A stretch of DNA of 64,000 bases from Streptomyces sp. Act143. Its GTDB lineage: Bacteria > Actinomycetota > Actinomycetes > Streptomycetales > Streptomycetaceae. Shown in pieces: positions 42,891 to 51,787 of the stretch (position 1 is its first letter; every line of letters begins with the position of its first letter). Location of the stretch: positions 2,723,697-2,787,696 of the forward strand of contig NZ_QFRX01000001.1 in NCBI RefSeq assembly GCF_003143935.1, written 5' to 3'. The position numbers were made by a program, and so were the translations under genes. The notes beneath the pieces were generated by a model. That model was not told where the DNA came from. It did no database searches and saw only the letters and a list, made by a program, of their open reading frames with translations.

Positions 42891-44203
42891 CAGGACCCCA
42901 TGTTCTTCTGGGTCTCGGTCCACCTCTGGCCCAGGCTCTTCAGGTAGTCGTCGAGGGTGCCCTTCTTGGCGCCGCGCGCCAGGTCCACCAACTCCTGCCG
43001 GTAGTCGGGGGTGTTGATGCCGACCTCGGACTCCGTGTCGATCGCCTTGACCTCGGCGCCCTTGCTGTCGTCCAGTTCGATGAGCTTGACGCCGTGCTCC
43101 TCGTACGGCTTCAGCACGGTCGGCATCGGCGCGTCCTTCAGCGGGGAGATCGCCAGGTTGTCGTCGGCGTAGCCGGACTTGTCGGTGAACCAGTCGAGCC
43201 AGGCGCGGGCGGCTTCCTTGTACCGGGAGTGGACATTGATGCCCTGGTTGTAGTCCGGGCCGACGGTGGCGCAGAACTTGCCGCCGGTCTGGGCCGGGAA
43301 GGGCATGAAGCCGATGTCGTCCGGGTTCACCCCGGCCTTCTTCGCGGCGTCCTGGAACTGGATGATCGCCCAGGTGCCGAGCCACTGTGTGGCGATCTCT
43401 CCCTTGGCCAACCGGCCCTTGGAGGCTTCCCAGTTGGAGGTGGTCGGGTCCTTCTCCGCCAGGCCCTCGTGGACGATGTCGTACAGGAGCGTGTCGCCCA
43501 CGCGCAGGTCGGCACCCTCGGCCCAGGGGTTGCCCTCGGCGATCTCGGTGGTGGCCCGGGGGTCGCAGTGGACCGTGCCGTTGACGAAGGTCCAGGAGGT
43601 GAGGGTCCAGCCGGCGGCGAAGTTGGTGTAGTAGGGGGTCGCGTCGGTCCTGGACTTGATGGCCTTGAGGTCGGTGAGGAACTCGTCCGGGGTGGTGGGC
43701 CAGTCGGTGACGCCGGCCTCCTTCCAGACCCGCTTGTTGTAGACGAAGCCCGGCATCACGCCGTCGGCGGTCTGGCCGTAGACCTTGCCGTCGACAGCGG
43801 TGTAGTCGGTGAACCGGTACTTCTTGCTGCGCTCCGCGACCGTGCCCAGCGAGGCGAAGAACTTGGGGTAGTCGCTCTTCTTGATGACCCCCGGGATCAT
43901 CAGGACGTCCCCGTAGTTCTCCGTGTTCATCCGGATCTTGACCTCGGCCTCGTAGTTCGTGAGGGCCTCGAACTTGACCTTGACCTTCGGGTAGATCTTG
44001 TTGAACTCGGCGGCGTACTTGTCCATCGTGCCGTCCTGCACGAGGTCGGTGCGCACGGTGAGGACCTTGATGGTGCCGGTGACCTTGGCCGGGTCGTCGG
44101 GCGCCTTGGCGTCGGCGCCTTTCGAGGTGCCTCCGGTACCGGTGCAGCCGGCGGCCAGCAGGGCGGATCCCACGGCCAGGGCGAGGATGTGACGGCGGTT
44201 CAT
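42890..44203 (-). CDS. extracellular sugar-binding lipoprotein of the ABC transporter
   Basis: 437 residues from ATG 44203 (GGAG nine bases upstream; ATG 44209 is an alternative but too close). Lipoprotein signal with lipobox LLAAGC, Cys20. The mature part is an SBP_bac_1-type binding protein: YAAEFNKIYPKVKVKFEALT, VMPGFVYNKRVWKEAGVTDW, AIIQFQDAAKKAG. It captures oligosaccharides (probably mannosides) at the membrane surface for the two permeases downstream in the same operon. Confidence 0.92.
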   Translation of the reverse strand: MNRRHILALAVGSALLAAGCTGTGGTSKGADAKAPDDPAKVTGTIKVLTVRTDLVQDGTMDKYAAEFNKIYPKVKVKFEALTNYEAEVKIRMNTENYGDVLMIPGVIKKSDYPKFFASLGTVAERSKKYRFTDYTAVDGKVYGQTADGVMPGFVYNKRVWKEAGVTDWPTTPDEFLTDLKAIKSRTDATPYYTNFAAGWTLTSWTFVNGTVHCDPRATTEIAEGNPWAEGADLRVGDTLLYDIVHEGLAEKDPTTSNWEASKGRLAKGEIATQWLGTWAIIQFQDAAKKAGVNPDDIGFMPFPAQTGGKFCATVGPDYNQGINVHSRYKEAARAWLDWFTDKSGYADDNLAISPLKDAPMPTVLKPYEEHGVKLIELDDSKGAEVKAIDTESEVGINTPDYRQELVDLARGAKKGTLDDYLKSLGQRWTETQKNMGS

Positions 44204-44317
44204 GTGCATCAGCTCCGCTCTCGGGACGTTCACGGGACGGACGAGCACGTGCGGGTGGTGGCGCATGGCAGCGCGCGTCGCGGTGCATGGCCATGCGGTT
44301 GGCTGGTTCGGTACTCT

Positions 44318-44329
44318 GACAACGTTTTC
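44318..44329. promoter_or_regulatory. LacI-family operator candidate in the divergent promoter region
   Basis: GACAACGTTTTC is a near-palindrome centred on CG (GAxAACG/CGTTxTC), the usual layout of LacI/GalR operators. It lies between the binding-protein gene and the beta-mannosidase gene. The LacI regulator at 46769 is the likely ligand. A second symmetrical AT-rich stretch, TTAACCGGTAA, follows at 44330-44340. Confidence 0.65.
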
Positions 44330-44411
44330 TTAACCGGTAAAGTCCGTATCTCGCCAACGATGCCAAAAAGTTTCCGCAGCACCGGACTTGATCGGTTTAG
44401 GGAGTGCGTAC

Positions 44412-46772
44412 ATGCTTCAGGCCACACCGCTCACCGAGGGATGGATCCTGCGGCACGACGGGGACGCCCTCCCCGCCTCCGTGCCGGGATGCGTCCACAC
44501 CGACCTGCTGGCGGCCGGGGTGATCCCGGACCCCTTTCTCGGGCGCAACGAGACCGAGGTGGCGTGGGTGGGGCGGCGGGACTGGACCTACGAGGCCGAC
44601 CTGCGCACCGGACCGGGCGACGAGCGGACCGACCTCGTCTTCGAGGGGCTCGACACCGTCGCCGAGATCCGGCTCGACGGGCGGGTGCTGGGGCGGACGC
44701 GGAACATGCACCGCTCGTACCGCTTCGACGTGACCGGCCTGTCGGGGCGGCTGTCGGTACGGTTCGTGTCCGCCTACGCCGAGGCCGAGGCGGTGCGCGG
44801 CACCCTGGGCGAGCGGCCCGCCGCCTACGACGAGCCCTTCCAGTACGTCCGCAAGATGGCCTGCTCCTTCGGCTGGGACTGGGGTCCCACCCTGGTGACG
44901 GCCGGGATGTGGCGGCCGGTCCGGCTGGAGCGGTGGTCGACGGCCCGGATCTCCCGGGTGCGGCCCCTGGTCACGGTCGAACAGGGCGTGGGCGTGGTCG
45001 AGTTGGCCGTCGATGTCGAGCGGACCCGGGTCGAGGCTCCGCTGACCGTGGAGGCGACGGTCGCCGGGGAGCGGGTGCGCGCCTCGGTCGACGGCACCCG
45101 GGCAGTCGTACGGCTCGAAGTGCCCTCGCCGCGGCTGTGGTGGCCGCGGGGGTACGGCGAACAGCCGCTGTACGACCTTGAGTTGAAACTGCTGCACGGC
45201 GGCTCGCCGTTGGACGGGTGGCGGCGGCGCATCGGGTTCCGCAGCGTCGAGCTGGATCGGTCGGCGGACGAGCACGGCAGCGGGTTCACGTTCGTCGTGA
45301 ACGGGGAGCGGCTCTTCGCGCGGGGCGTCAACTGGATCCCGGACGACGTCTTCCCGTCCCGGGTCACCCGCGAGCGGTACCGGGAGCGGCTCGGGCAGGC
45401 CGCCGAGGTGGGCGTGGACCTCGTACGGATCTGGGGCGGCGGGATCTACGAGAGCGAGGACTTCTACGACGCCTGCGACGAGTTGGGGCTGCTGGTCTGG
45501 CAGGACTTCCCGTTCGCGTGCGCGGCCTATCCGGAGGAGCAGCCGCTGCGCGGCGAGGTGGAGGCCGAGGCGCGGGAGAACGTCGTGCGGCTGATGCCGC
45601 ACCCCTCGCTCGTGCTGTGGAACGGCAACAACGAGAACCTGTGGGGGTTCCGGGACTGGGGGTGGGAGGAGCGGCTCGCCGGGGCGTCCTGGGGCGAGGG
45701 GTACTACCTGGGCGTACTGCCGCGCGTGGTGGCCGAGCTGGACCCGACCCGGCCCTATACGGCGGGCAGTCCGTGGTCCGGTTCGTGGGACCACCATCCG
45801 AACGATCCGGCGCACGGTACGCATCACTCGTGGGAGGTGTGGAACCGGGAGGACTACGCCGAGTACCGCAGTGAAGTGCCGCGGTTCATGGCCGAGTTCG
45901 GATGGCAGGCGCCACCCGCCCACGCCACGCTGCGGCGGGCGCTGCCCGGTGAGGAGCTCGCGGCGGACTCCCCCGGCATGCTGCACCACCAGAAGGCCGA
46001 CGACGGGAACGGCAAGCTGCGCCGCGGACTGGAACGCCATTTCGTCTGGCCCGAAGGGGACTTCGACCGCTGGCACTACCTCACCCAGGTCAACCAGGCG
46101 CGGGCGGTGGCCACCGGGATCGAGCACTGGCGGTCCCACTGGCCGGTGTGTGCGGGCACGGTGCTCTGGCAGCTCAACGACTGCTGGCCGGTGACGAGTT
46201 GGGCGGCCATCGACGGGGACGGGCGGCCGAAGCCGCTGTACCACGAGCTGCGCCGGCTGTACGCGGACCGGTTGCTGACCCTTCAGGGGCGGGTGCTGGC
46301 CGTCGTCAACCAGGCGGCGCGGGCATGGGCGGGGGCGGTGCGACTGCGGCGGATGTCCGTGGCGGGGGGCGTCCTCGGCGAGGCGGAGGTGGAGTTCGCC
46401 GCCGGGGCGCGGGCGGTGGCGCGGGTCGACGTGCCGGAGGAGCTGGTGCCCGTCGGGCCGAAGGAGTTCCTGGTCGCGGACGCGGAGGGACTGCGGGCGG
46501 TTCGTTTTCCCGCGCCCGACCGCGACATCCCCTATCCGCGGCCGGAGTTCGACGTCTCGGTCACACCGGGCGGCTCGGTGACGGTCACCGCTCGCAGTCT
46601 CGTACGGGATCTGCTGCTGCAAGCCGACCGGCTCGACCCCGACGCGCGGGCCGACCGGGGGCTCGTGACGCTGCTGCCCGGCGAACAGGTGACCATCGGG
46701 GTCAGCGGCTGGGAGACTCCCGGTGCGGACGCCGCCCGCGCCGCCCTGTACTGCATGGAGCCCCCGCGATGA
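44412..46772 (+). CDS. GH2 beta-mannosidase
   Basis: 786 residues. Jelly-roll N-terminal domain (VPGCVHTDLLAAG and FEGLDTVAEIRLDG, typical of beta-mannosidases), immunoglobulin-like domain, then the TIM barrel with RGVNWIPDDVF, RIWGGGIYE, the acid/base Glu in LWNGNNENLWG and the nucleophile Glu in MAEFGWQ. It is cytoplasmic (no signal) and cleaves beta-mannose from imported oligosaccharides. ATG 44412 has AGGGAG seven bases upstream. Its stop overlaps the start of the LacI regulator (ATGA). Confidence 0.92.
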   Translation: MLQATPLTEGWILRHDGDALPASVPGCVHTDLLAAGVIPDPFLGRNETEVAWVGRRDWTYEADLRTGPGDERTDLVFEGLDTVAEIRLDGRVLGRTRNMHRSYRFDVTGLSGRLSVRFVSAYAEAEAVRGTLGERPAAYDEPFQYVRKMACSFGWDWGPTLVTAGMWRPVRLERWSTARISRVRPLVTVEQGVGVVELAVDVERTRVEAPLTVEATVAGERVRASVDGTRAVVRLEVPSPRLWWPRGYGEQPLYDLELKLLHGGSPLDGWRRRIGFRSVELDRSADEHGSGFTFVVNGERLFARGVNWIPDDVFPSRVTRERYRERLGQAAEVGVDLVRIWGGGIYESEDFYDACDELGLLVWQDFPFACAAYPEEQPLRGEVEAEARENVVRLMPHPSLVLWNGNNENLWGFRDWGWEERLAGASWGEGYYLGVLPRVVAELDPTRPYTAGSPWSGSWDHHPNDPAHGTHHSWEVWNREDYAEYRSEVPRFMAEFGWQAPPAHATLRRALPGEELAADSPGMLHHQKADDGNGKLRRGLERHFVWPEGDFDRWHYLTQVNQARAVATGIEHWRSHWPVCAGTVLWQLNDCWPVTSWAAIDGDGRPKPLYHELRRLYADRLLTLQGRVLAVVNQAARAWAGAVRLRRMSVAGGVLGEAEVEFAAGARAVARVDVPEELVPVGPKEFLVADAEGLRAVRFPAPDRDIPYPRPEFDVSVTPGGSVTVTARSLVRDLLLQADRLDPDARADRGLVTLLPGEQVTIGVSGWETPGADAARAALYCMEPPR

Positions 46773-47806
46773 CCGCCCAGCCCGCCTCCCGCGTCACCAT
46801 CAAGGACGTCGCCGCCCGCGCCGGCGTGTCCAAGGGTGCCGTGTCCCTCGCCTTCAACCACAAGCCGGGGTTGTCGGAGGCGACCCGGGACCGGATCTTC
46901 CGGGCCGCGCGGGAGCTGGGCTGGGCGCCGAACCTCACCGCGCGGACGCTGGCGGGATCGCGGGTGGACGTCGTGGGGCTCGCCATCTGCCGGCCGGCGC
47001 GGCTGCTGGGACTCGAACCCTTCTACATGGAGTTCATCTCAGGGGTGGAGAGCGTCCTCACCGAGCACTCCTGCTCCCTGCTGCTGCGGCTCGTACGGAA
47101 TGTCGAGGAAGAGGTCGGCATCCAGGAGAGCTGGTGGCGGGGGCGGCAGATCGGCGGGGCGATCCTCGTCGACTTCCGGCCCGACGATCCGCGGGTGGCG
47201 GCGGCCGAGCGGCTCGGGATGCCGGTGGTCGCCGTGGGACATCCCTCGCTCACCGGCGGTCTGACGTCCGTGTGGACCGATGACGCGACCGCCGTGACGG
47301 AGGCGGTGCGGTATCTCGCGGCGCTGGGGCACCGGCGGATCGCGCGGGTGGGCGGGGCGGCGGCGCTCGGGCACACCGCGGCGCGGACGGCCGCGTTCGA
47401 CGAGGCCGCGCGGACGCTGGAGCTGGCCGGCGCGTGGCAGGTGACCACCGACTACTCCGGCGAGGCGGGGGCGCGGGCCACCCGGTCGATGCTGATGGCC
47501 GCGCCGGCCGACCGGCCGACGGCGATCGTGTACGACAACGACATCATGGCCGTGGCGGGGCTCTCGGTGGCCGCGGAGATGGGGCTGTCGGTGCCGGGGG
47601 ACGTCTCGCTGCTGGCGTGGGACGACTCGCAGCTGTGCCGGCTGACGCATCCGACGCTGTCGGCGATGAGTCATGACGTGCACGGGTTCGGGGCGGACGC
47701 GGCCCGTACGCTGTTCGGGGTGATCACCGGGGAGGGCGGTGGGTCACACCCCGTGCCCACTCCGGTACTCACTCCGAGGGGATCGACGGCGCCTCCGCGG
47801 ATGTGA
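46769..47806 (+). CDS. LacI family transcriptional regulator of the mannoside cluster
   Basis: 345 residues. HTH VTIKDVAARAGVSKGAVSLAFN (about 9-30) and hinge helix TARTLAG, followed by the periplasmic-binding-protein-like effector domain (VDVVGLAICRPARL, IVYDNDIMAVAGLSVAAEMG, VPGDVSLLAWDD). It is coupled to the beta-mannosidase by an ATGA overlap. It probably represses both divergent operons from the operator at 44318 and thus itself, released by an imported sugar. Confidence 0.92.
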   Translation: MTAQPASRVTIKDVAARAGVSKGAVSLAFNHKPGLSEATRDRIFRAARELGWAPNLTARTLAGSRVDVVGLAICRPARLLGLEPFYMEFISGVESVLTEHSCSLLLRLVRNVEEEVGIQESWWRGRQIGGAILVDFRPDDPRVAAAERLGMPVVAVGHPSLTGGLTSVWTDDATAVTEAVRYLAALGHRRIARVGGAAALGHTAARTAAFDEAARTLELAGAWQVTTDYSGEAGARATRSMLMAAPADRPTAIVYDNDIMAVAGLSVAAEMGLSVPGDVSLLAWDDSQLCRLTHPTLSAMSHDVHGFGADAARTLFGVITGEGGGSHPVPTPVLTPRGSTAPPRM

Positions 47807-47843
47807 CCTTCGCCGCTCCCGCCGTCAGGACTGTGCAGCTACG

Positions 47844-47879
47844 TTACCCACAAGTAGCATGGGCCTGAGCGCGCGCTCA
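47844..47879. promoter_or_regulatory. two operator-like elements upstream of fadA
   Basis: TTACCCACAAGTA (47844-47856) is an imperfect TACTxGxGGGTAA-type palindrome, and TGAGCGCGCGCTCA (47866-47879) is a perfect 14-bp palindrome. Both lie within 95 bp of the fadA start and resemble TetR-type operators that control beta-oxidation genes. The regulator is not encoded nearby. Confidence 0.5.
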
Positions 47880-47937
47880 GCGCTTGCGCCGTGCAGCCGT
47901 GCCAGCAGTGCCATCCCGCATCTGGAGGAGAGCCATC

Positions 47938-49155
47938 GTGCCTCGTACCGTCAGGGACGTCGTCTTCGTCGACGGCGTCCGCACCCCGTTCGGCAAGGCG
48001 GGCCCGAAGGGCATCTACCACGAGACCCGCGCCGACGACCTCGTCGTGAAGGCGATCCGGGAGCTGCTGCGCCGCAACCCGGCTCTGGAGCCCGCCAAGA
48101 TCGACGAGGTCGCCATCGCCGCGACCACGCAGATCGGTGACCAGGGCCTGACCATCGGCCGCACGGCCGGCATCCTCGCCGGTCTGCCGCAGTCGGTGCC
48201 CGGCTACTCGATCGACCGCATGTGCGCCGGCGCCCTGACCGCCGTCACCACGGTGGCCGGTTCGGTCGCCTTCGGCGCGTACGACGTCGCCATCGCCGGC
48301 GGTGTCGAGCACATGGGCCGCCACCCGATGGGCGAGGGCGTGGACCCGAACCCGCGGTTCGTCAGCGAGAAGCTGGTCGACGAGTCCGCCCTGTTCATGG
48401 GCATGACCGCGGAGAACCTGCACGACCGCTACCCGACGATCACCAAGCAGCGCGCCGACGAGTACGCCGTGCGCTCGCAGGAGAAGGCCGCCAAGGCGTA
48501 CGCCAACGGCAAGATCCAGGCCGACCTGGTCCCGATCTCGGTGCGCCGCACCAACCCCGAGGCCGGCGAGACCGGCTGGGGTCTGGTCACCGCCGACGAG
48601 CCGATGCGCCCGGGTACGACGCTGGAGAACCTCTCCGGCCTGAAGACGCCGTTCCGTGTGCACGGCCGGGTCACCGCGGGCAACGCGGCCGGTCTGAACG
48701 ACGGCGCCACCGCCTCGATCATCGCCTCCGAGGACTTCGCCCGGGAGAACAACCTCCCGGTGAAGATGCGCCTCGTCTCCTACTCCTTCGCGGGTGTGGA
48801 GCCGGAGGTCATGGGCTACGGCCCGATCCCGGCCACCGAGAAGGCCCTCGCCCAGGCGGGGCTGACCATCGACGACATCGGCCTGTTCGAGATCAACGAG
48901 GCCTTCGCCGTCCAGGTCCTGGCCTTCCTGGAGCACTACGGCATCGCCGACGACGACGCGCGCGTCAACCAGTACGGCGGCGCCATCGCCTTCGGCCACC
49001 CGCTGGCCTCCTCCGGCGTGCGTCTGATGACGCAGCTGGCCCGCCAGTTCGAGGAGCAGCCGCACGTCCGCTACGGCCTGACCACCATGTGCGTCGGCTT
49101 CGGCATGGGCGCAACGGTCATCTGGGAGAACCCGCACTTCGAGGGGGACAAGTGA
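47938..49155 (+). CDS. fadA: acetyl-CoA C-acyltransferase (thiolase) FadA
   Basis: 405 residues from GTG 47938 (GGAGGAG upstream). The thiolase nucleophile Cys is in IDRMCAGALTAV; the C-terminal catalytic His is in FGHPLASSGVR and the second Cys in TTMCVGFGMG; NEAFAVQ is also present. It catalyses the thiolytic last step of beta-oxidation and is coupled to fadB by a GTGA overlap. Confidence 0.94.
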   Translation: MPRTVRDVVFVDGVRTPFGKAGPKGIYHETRADDLVVKAIRELLRRNPALEPAKIDEVAIAATTQIGDQGLTIGRTAGILAGLPQSVPGYSIDRMCAGALTAVTTVAGSVAFGAYDVAIAGGVEHMGRHPMGEGVDPNPRFVSEKLVDESALFMGMTAENLHDRYPTITKQRADEYAVRSQEKAAKAYANGKIQADLVPISVRRTNPEAGETGWGLVTADEPMRPGTTLENLSGLKTPFRVHGRVTAGNAAGLNDGATASIIASEDFARENNLPVKMRLVSYSFAGVEPEVMGYGPIPATEKALAQAGLTIDDIGLFEINEAFAVQVLAFLEHYGIADDDARVNQYGGAIAFGHPLASSGVRLMTQLARQFEEQPHVRYGLTTMCVGFGMGATVIWENPHFEGDK

Positions 49156-51281
49156 GCACCACCGCTGAGCTTCTGAAGGGTGCGGCCGAGCTGTTCCCCG
49201 ACGAGGTCGTGACGTCCGCGCACGTACGCCACCTCGACCTGCCGTTCGGTGCCGGGCGCTTCGCGCTCATCACCCTCGACAACGGCTTCGACCACACCAA
49301 GCCGACCACCTTCGGCCCGGCGTCGCTGGCGAACCTCAACACCGCCATCGACCAGGTCGAGAAGGAGGCCGCGGCCGGCGAGATCGTCGGCATCGGCATC
49401 ACCGGCAAGCCGTTCATCTTCGCGGTCGGCGCCGACCTCAAGGGCGTCGAGCTGCTCAAGGAGCACAAGGACGCGCTCGCCATCGGCAAGGGCGGCCACG
49501 AGGTCTTCAAGCGCCTCGGCGCCCTCGCGGTCCCGACCTTCGCCTACTACAACGGTGCCGCCATGGGCGGTGGCGTCGAGGTCGGTCTGCACTGCAAGTA
49601 CCGGACGGTCTCGAAGGCCCTGCCGGCCTTCTCGCTGCCCGAGGTCTTCCTCGGCCTGGTGCCCGGCTGGGGCGGCTGCACGATCCTGCCGAACCTGATC
49701 GGTGCCGACAAGGCCGTCTCGGTGATCATCGAGAACAGCCTCAACCAGAACAAGCAGCTCAAGGGCCAGCAGGTCTTCGACCTCGGTATCGCGGACGCGA
49801 TCTTCGAGGGCGCGGACTTCCTGGAGCAGTCGCTGATCTGGACGGCCCAGGTACTGAAGGGCGACGTCGAGGTCGAGCGTCCGGTCATCGACCGCGGCGA
49901 GGCCTGGGACCAGGCCGTCGCGCGCGGCCGTTTCATCGCCGACTCCAAGGTGCACGGCGCGGCCCCGGCCGCCTACCGCGCCCTGGACATCATCGCCGCC
50001 GCCAAGAACGGCGACCTCCAGCAGGGCTACGACGCCGAGGACAAGGCCCTCGCCGACCTGATCATGGGTGGCGAACTGCGCTCCGGCATCTACGCCTTCA
50101 ACCTGGTGCAGAAGCGCGGCAAGCGCCCGGCCGGCGCCCCGGACAAGAACCTGGCGCGCCCGGTCACCAAGGTGGGCGTGGTCGGCGCGGGCCTGATGGC
50201 CTCGCAGCTCGCCCTCCTCTTCCTGCGCCGCCTGGAGGTCCCGGTCGTCCTCACGGACATCGACCAGGAGCGCGTCGACAAGGGTGTGGGCTACGTCCAC
50301 GCCGAGATCGACAAGCTGCTCGGCAAGGGCCGTATCAACCAGGACAAGGCCAACCGCCTCAAGGCCCTGGTCACCGGTGTCCTGGACAAGGCCGAGGGCT
50401 TCTCCGACGCCGACTTCATCATCGAGGCCGTCTTCGAGGAGATCGGCGTCAAGCAGACGGTGTTCGCGGAGGTCGAGGCGGTCGCCCCGGCGCACGCGAT
50501 CCTGGCGACGAACACCTCCTCCCTCTCGGTGTCGGAGATGGCGTCGAAGCTCCAGCACCCCGAGCGGGTCGTCGGCTTCCACTTCTTCAACCCGGTGGCC
50601 GTCCTGCCGCTCCTGGAGATCGTCCGCGGCGAGAAGACCGACGACGCGTCGCTGGCCACGGCCTTCGCCGTCGCCAAGAAGCTGAAGAAGACCGCGGTGC
50701 TGACGAAGGACGCCCCGGCGTTCGTCGTGAACCGCATCCTCACCCGCTTCATGGGCGAGATCCAGAACGTCATCGACGAGGGCACGCCGGTCGAGGTCGC
50801 GGAGAAGGCGGTGGAGCCCCTGGGCCTGCCGATGTCGCCGCTGGTCCTGCTGGAGCTGGTCGGCCCCGCGATCGGTCTGCACGTCTCCGAGACCCTGAAC
50901 CGGGCCTTCCCGGACCGCTTCACGGTCTCCCCGAACCTCGCGGCCGTCGTCAAGGCGGGCAAGCGCGGCTTCTACGTCTACGACAGCGGGAAGCCGGAGC
51001 TGGACCCCGAGGTCGCGGCTCTGCTGAAGCAGGGTGACGTGGTCCTCACCGAGGAGCAGGTCCGTGACCGCGTCCTCGACGCCGTCGCCCAGGAGATCGG
51101 GCTCATGCTCGACGAGGGTGTCGTCGCCGAGGCCCAGGACATCGACCTCTGCCTGATCACCGGCGCCGGCTGGCCCTTCCACCTGGGCGGCATCACGCCG
51201 TACCTGGACCGCGAGGGTGTCTCCGAGCGCGTGAACGGCAAGAAGTTCCTGGCTCCGGGCGTGGCGAGCGTCCCGGCGTAA
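49152..51281 (+). CDS. fadB: FadB-type enoyl-CoA hydratase / 3-hydroxyacyl-CoA dehydrogenase
   Basis: 709 residues. N-terminal crotonase domain (oxyanion YNGAAMGGGVEVG; catalytic region FLGLVPGWGG), then the NAD-binding fold KVGVVGAGLMASQLALLFLRR and dehydrogenase motifs NTSSLSVSEMA, VVGFHFFNPVAVLPLLEIV, and two C-terminal 3HCDH helical domains. It performs hydration and oxidation in fatty-acid beta-oxidation, in complex with FadA. GAG of the hydratase pair is in PEVFLGL. Start GTG overlaps the fadA stop. Confidence 0.94.
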   Translation: MSTTAELLKGAAELFPDEVVTSAHVRHLDLPFGAGRFALITLDNGFDHTKPTTFGPASLANLNTAIDQVEKEAAAGEIVGIGITGKPFIFAVGADLKGVELLKEHKDALAIGKGGHEVFKRLGALAVPTFAYYNGAAMGGGVEVGLHCKYRTVSKALPAFSLPEVFLGLVPGWGGCTILPNLIGADKAVSVIIENSLNQNKQLKGQQVFDLGIADAIFEGADFLEQSLIWTAQVLKGDVEVERPVIDRGEAWDQAVARGRFIADSKVHGAAPAAYRALDIIAAAKNGDLQQGYDAEDKALADLIMGGELRSGIYAFNLVQKRGKRPAGAPDKNLARPVTKVGVVGAGLMASQLALLFLRRLEVPVVLTDIDQERVDKGVGYVHAEIDKLLGKGRINQDKANRLKALVTGVLDKAEGFSDADFIIEAVFEEIGVKQTVFAEVEAVAPAHAILATNTSSLSVSEMASKLQHPERVVGFHFFNPVAVLPLLEIVRGEKTDDASLATAFAVAKKLKKTAVLTKDAPAFVVNRILTRFMGEIQNVIDEGTPVEVAEKAVEPLGLPMSPLVLLELVGPAIGLHVSETLNRAFPDRFTVSPNLAAVVKAGKRGFYVYDSGKPELDPEVAALLKQGDVVLTEEQVRDRVLDAVAQEIGLMLDEGVVAEAQDIDLCLITGAGWPFHLGGITPYLDREGVSERVNGKKFLAPGVASVPA

Positions 51282-51300
51282 CCGCTCCTGCTGTGAACGG

Positions 51301-51336
51301 CGGTGCCCCGCAGGCCTGTTGGCGTGCGGGGCACCG
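51301..51336. terminator. terminator after fadB
   Basis: CGGTGCCCCGCA (51301-51312) pairs perfectly with TGCGGGGCACCG (51325-51336); the loop has an extra GCC/GGC pairing. It lies 20 bp after the fadB stop, between convergent genes. Confidence 0.9.
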
Positions 51337-51340
51337 GCGT

Positions 51341-51358
51341 CCCGGAAGGTCTTCCGGG
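51341..51358. terminator. second hairpin between fadB and the convergent gene
   Basis: CCCGGAAG-GT-CTTCCGGG, a perfect 8-bp stem (likely 7 bp with a 4-base loop). It lies six bases from the stop of the minus-strand gene ending at 51364 and probably terminates that gene. Confidence 0.75.
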
Positions 51359-51363
51359 TGGCT

Positions 51364-51744
51364 TCAGCGGGCGTCCGCGACATGCACGACGTGCAGGTCC
51401 GTGCCGTCCCGGTGACGCTTGCCGCGGCCGTGGAGGCCGACGGCGAGGTGCGACGGGTCGGCGGGCTCGTCGGGGCCGACACAGGTGACGACGTCCGGGT
51501 GGTGGCCGGTGACCAGCCAGCCGGTGCCGTCCTCGAGCGCGCGGGTACCGAAGTCGCCGGCGGGGCCGCCGGCGCGCACGGGACCGTACTGCCGGAGGAT
51601 CACGACGGCCTGTCCGGTGAGTTCTCCGTCGGGCTCCTTGAGCATCACGCACCTGCCGTTCTCGAACAGCACCCAGGAGACTCCGGACGGCTCCAGGATG
51701 CGCTGCCAGACCTCGACGAGGTGTTCGGTGTCCACGCGGCCCAT
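51364..51744 (-). CDS. hypothetical protein (126 residues)
   Basis: Soluble protein with a pattern of short beta strands: WVLFENGRCVMLKEPDGELT, AVVILRQYGPVRAGGPAGDF, and GWLVTGHHPDVVTCV. The His/Arg-rich tail is HLAVGLHGRGKRHRDGTDLHVVHV. I start at ATG 51744; a TTG 12 codons upstream is possible. It follows the beta-propeller gene closely (43 bp). No family recognised. Confidence 0.6.
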   Translation of the reverse strand: MGRVDTEHLVEVWQRILEPSGVSWVLFENGRCVMLKEPDGELTGQAVVILRQYGPVRAGGPAGDFGTRALEDGTGWLVTGHHPDVVTCVGPDEPADPSHLAVGLHGRGKRHRDGTDLHVVHVADAR

Positions 51745-51787
51745 GGTGGCCCGCCCGACCCCGAACGGGCATCCGGACAAGGCGGCT

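Noticed and set aside
49071..51482. An 803-codon open frame antisense to fadB
   Set aside because: Leu/Asp/Arg-rich shadow of the fadB codons; fadB shows complete catalytic motifs.
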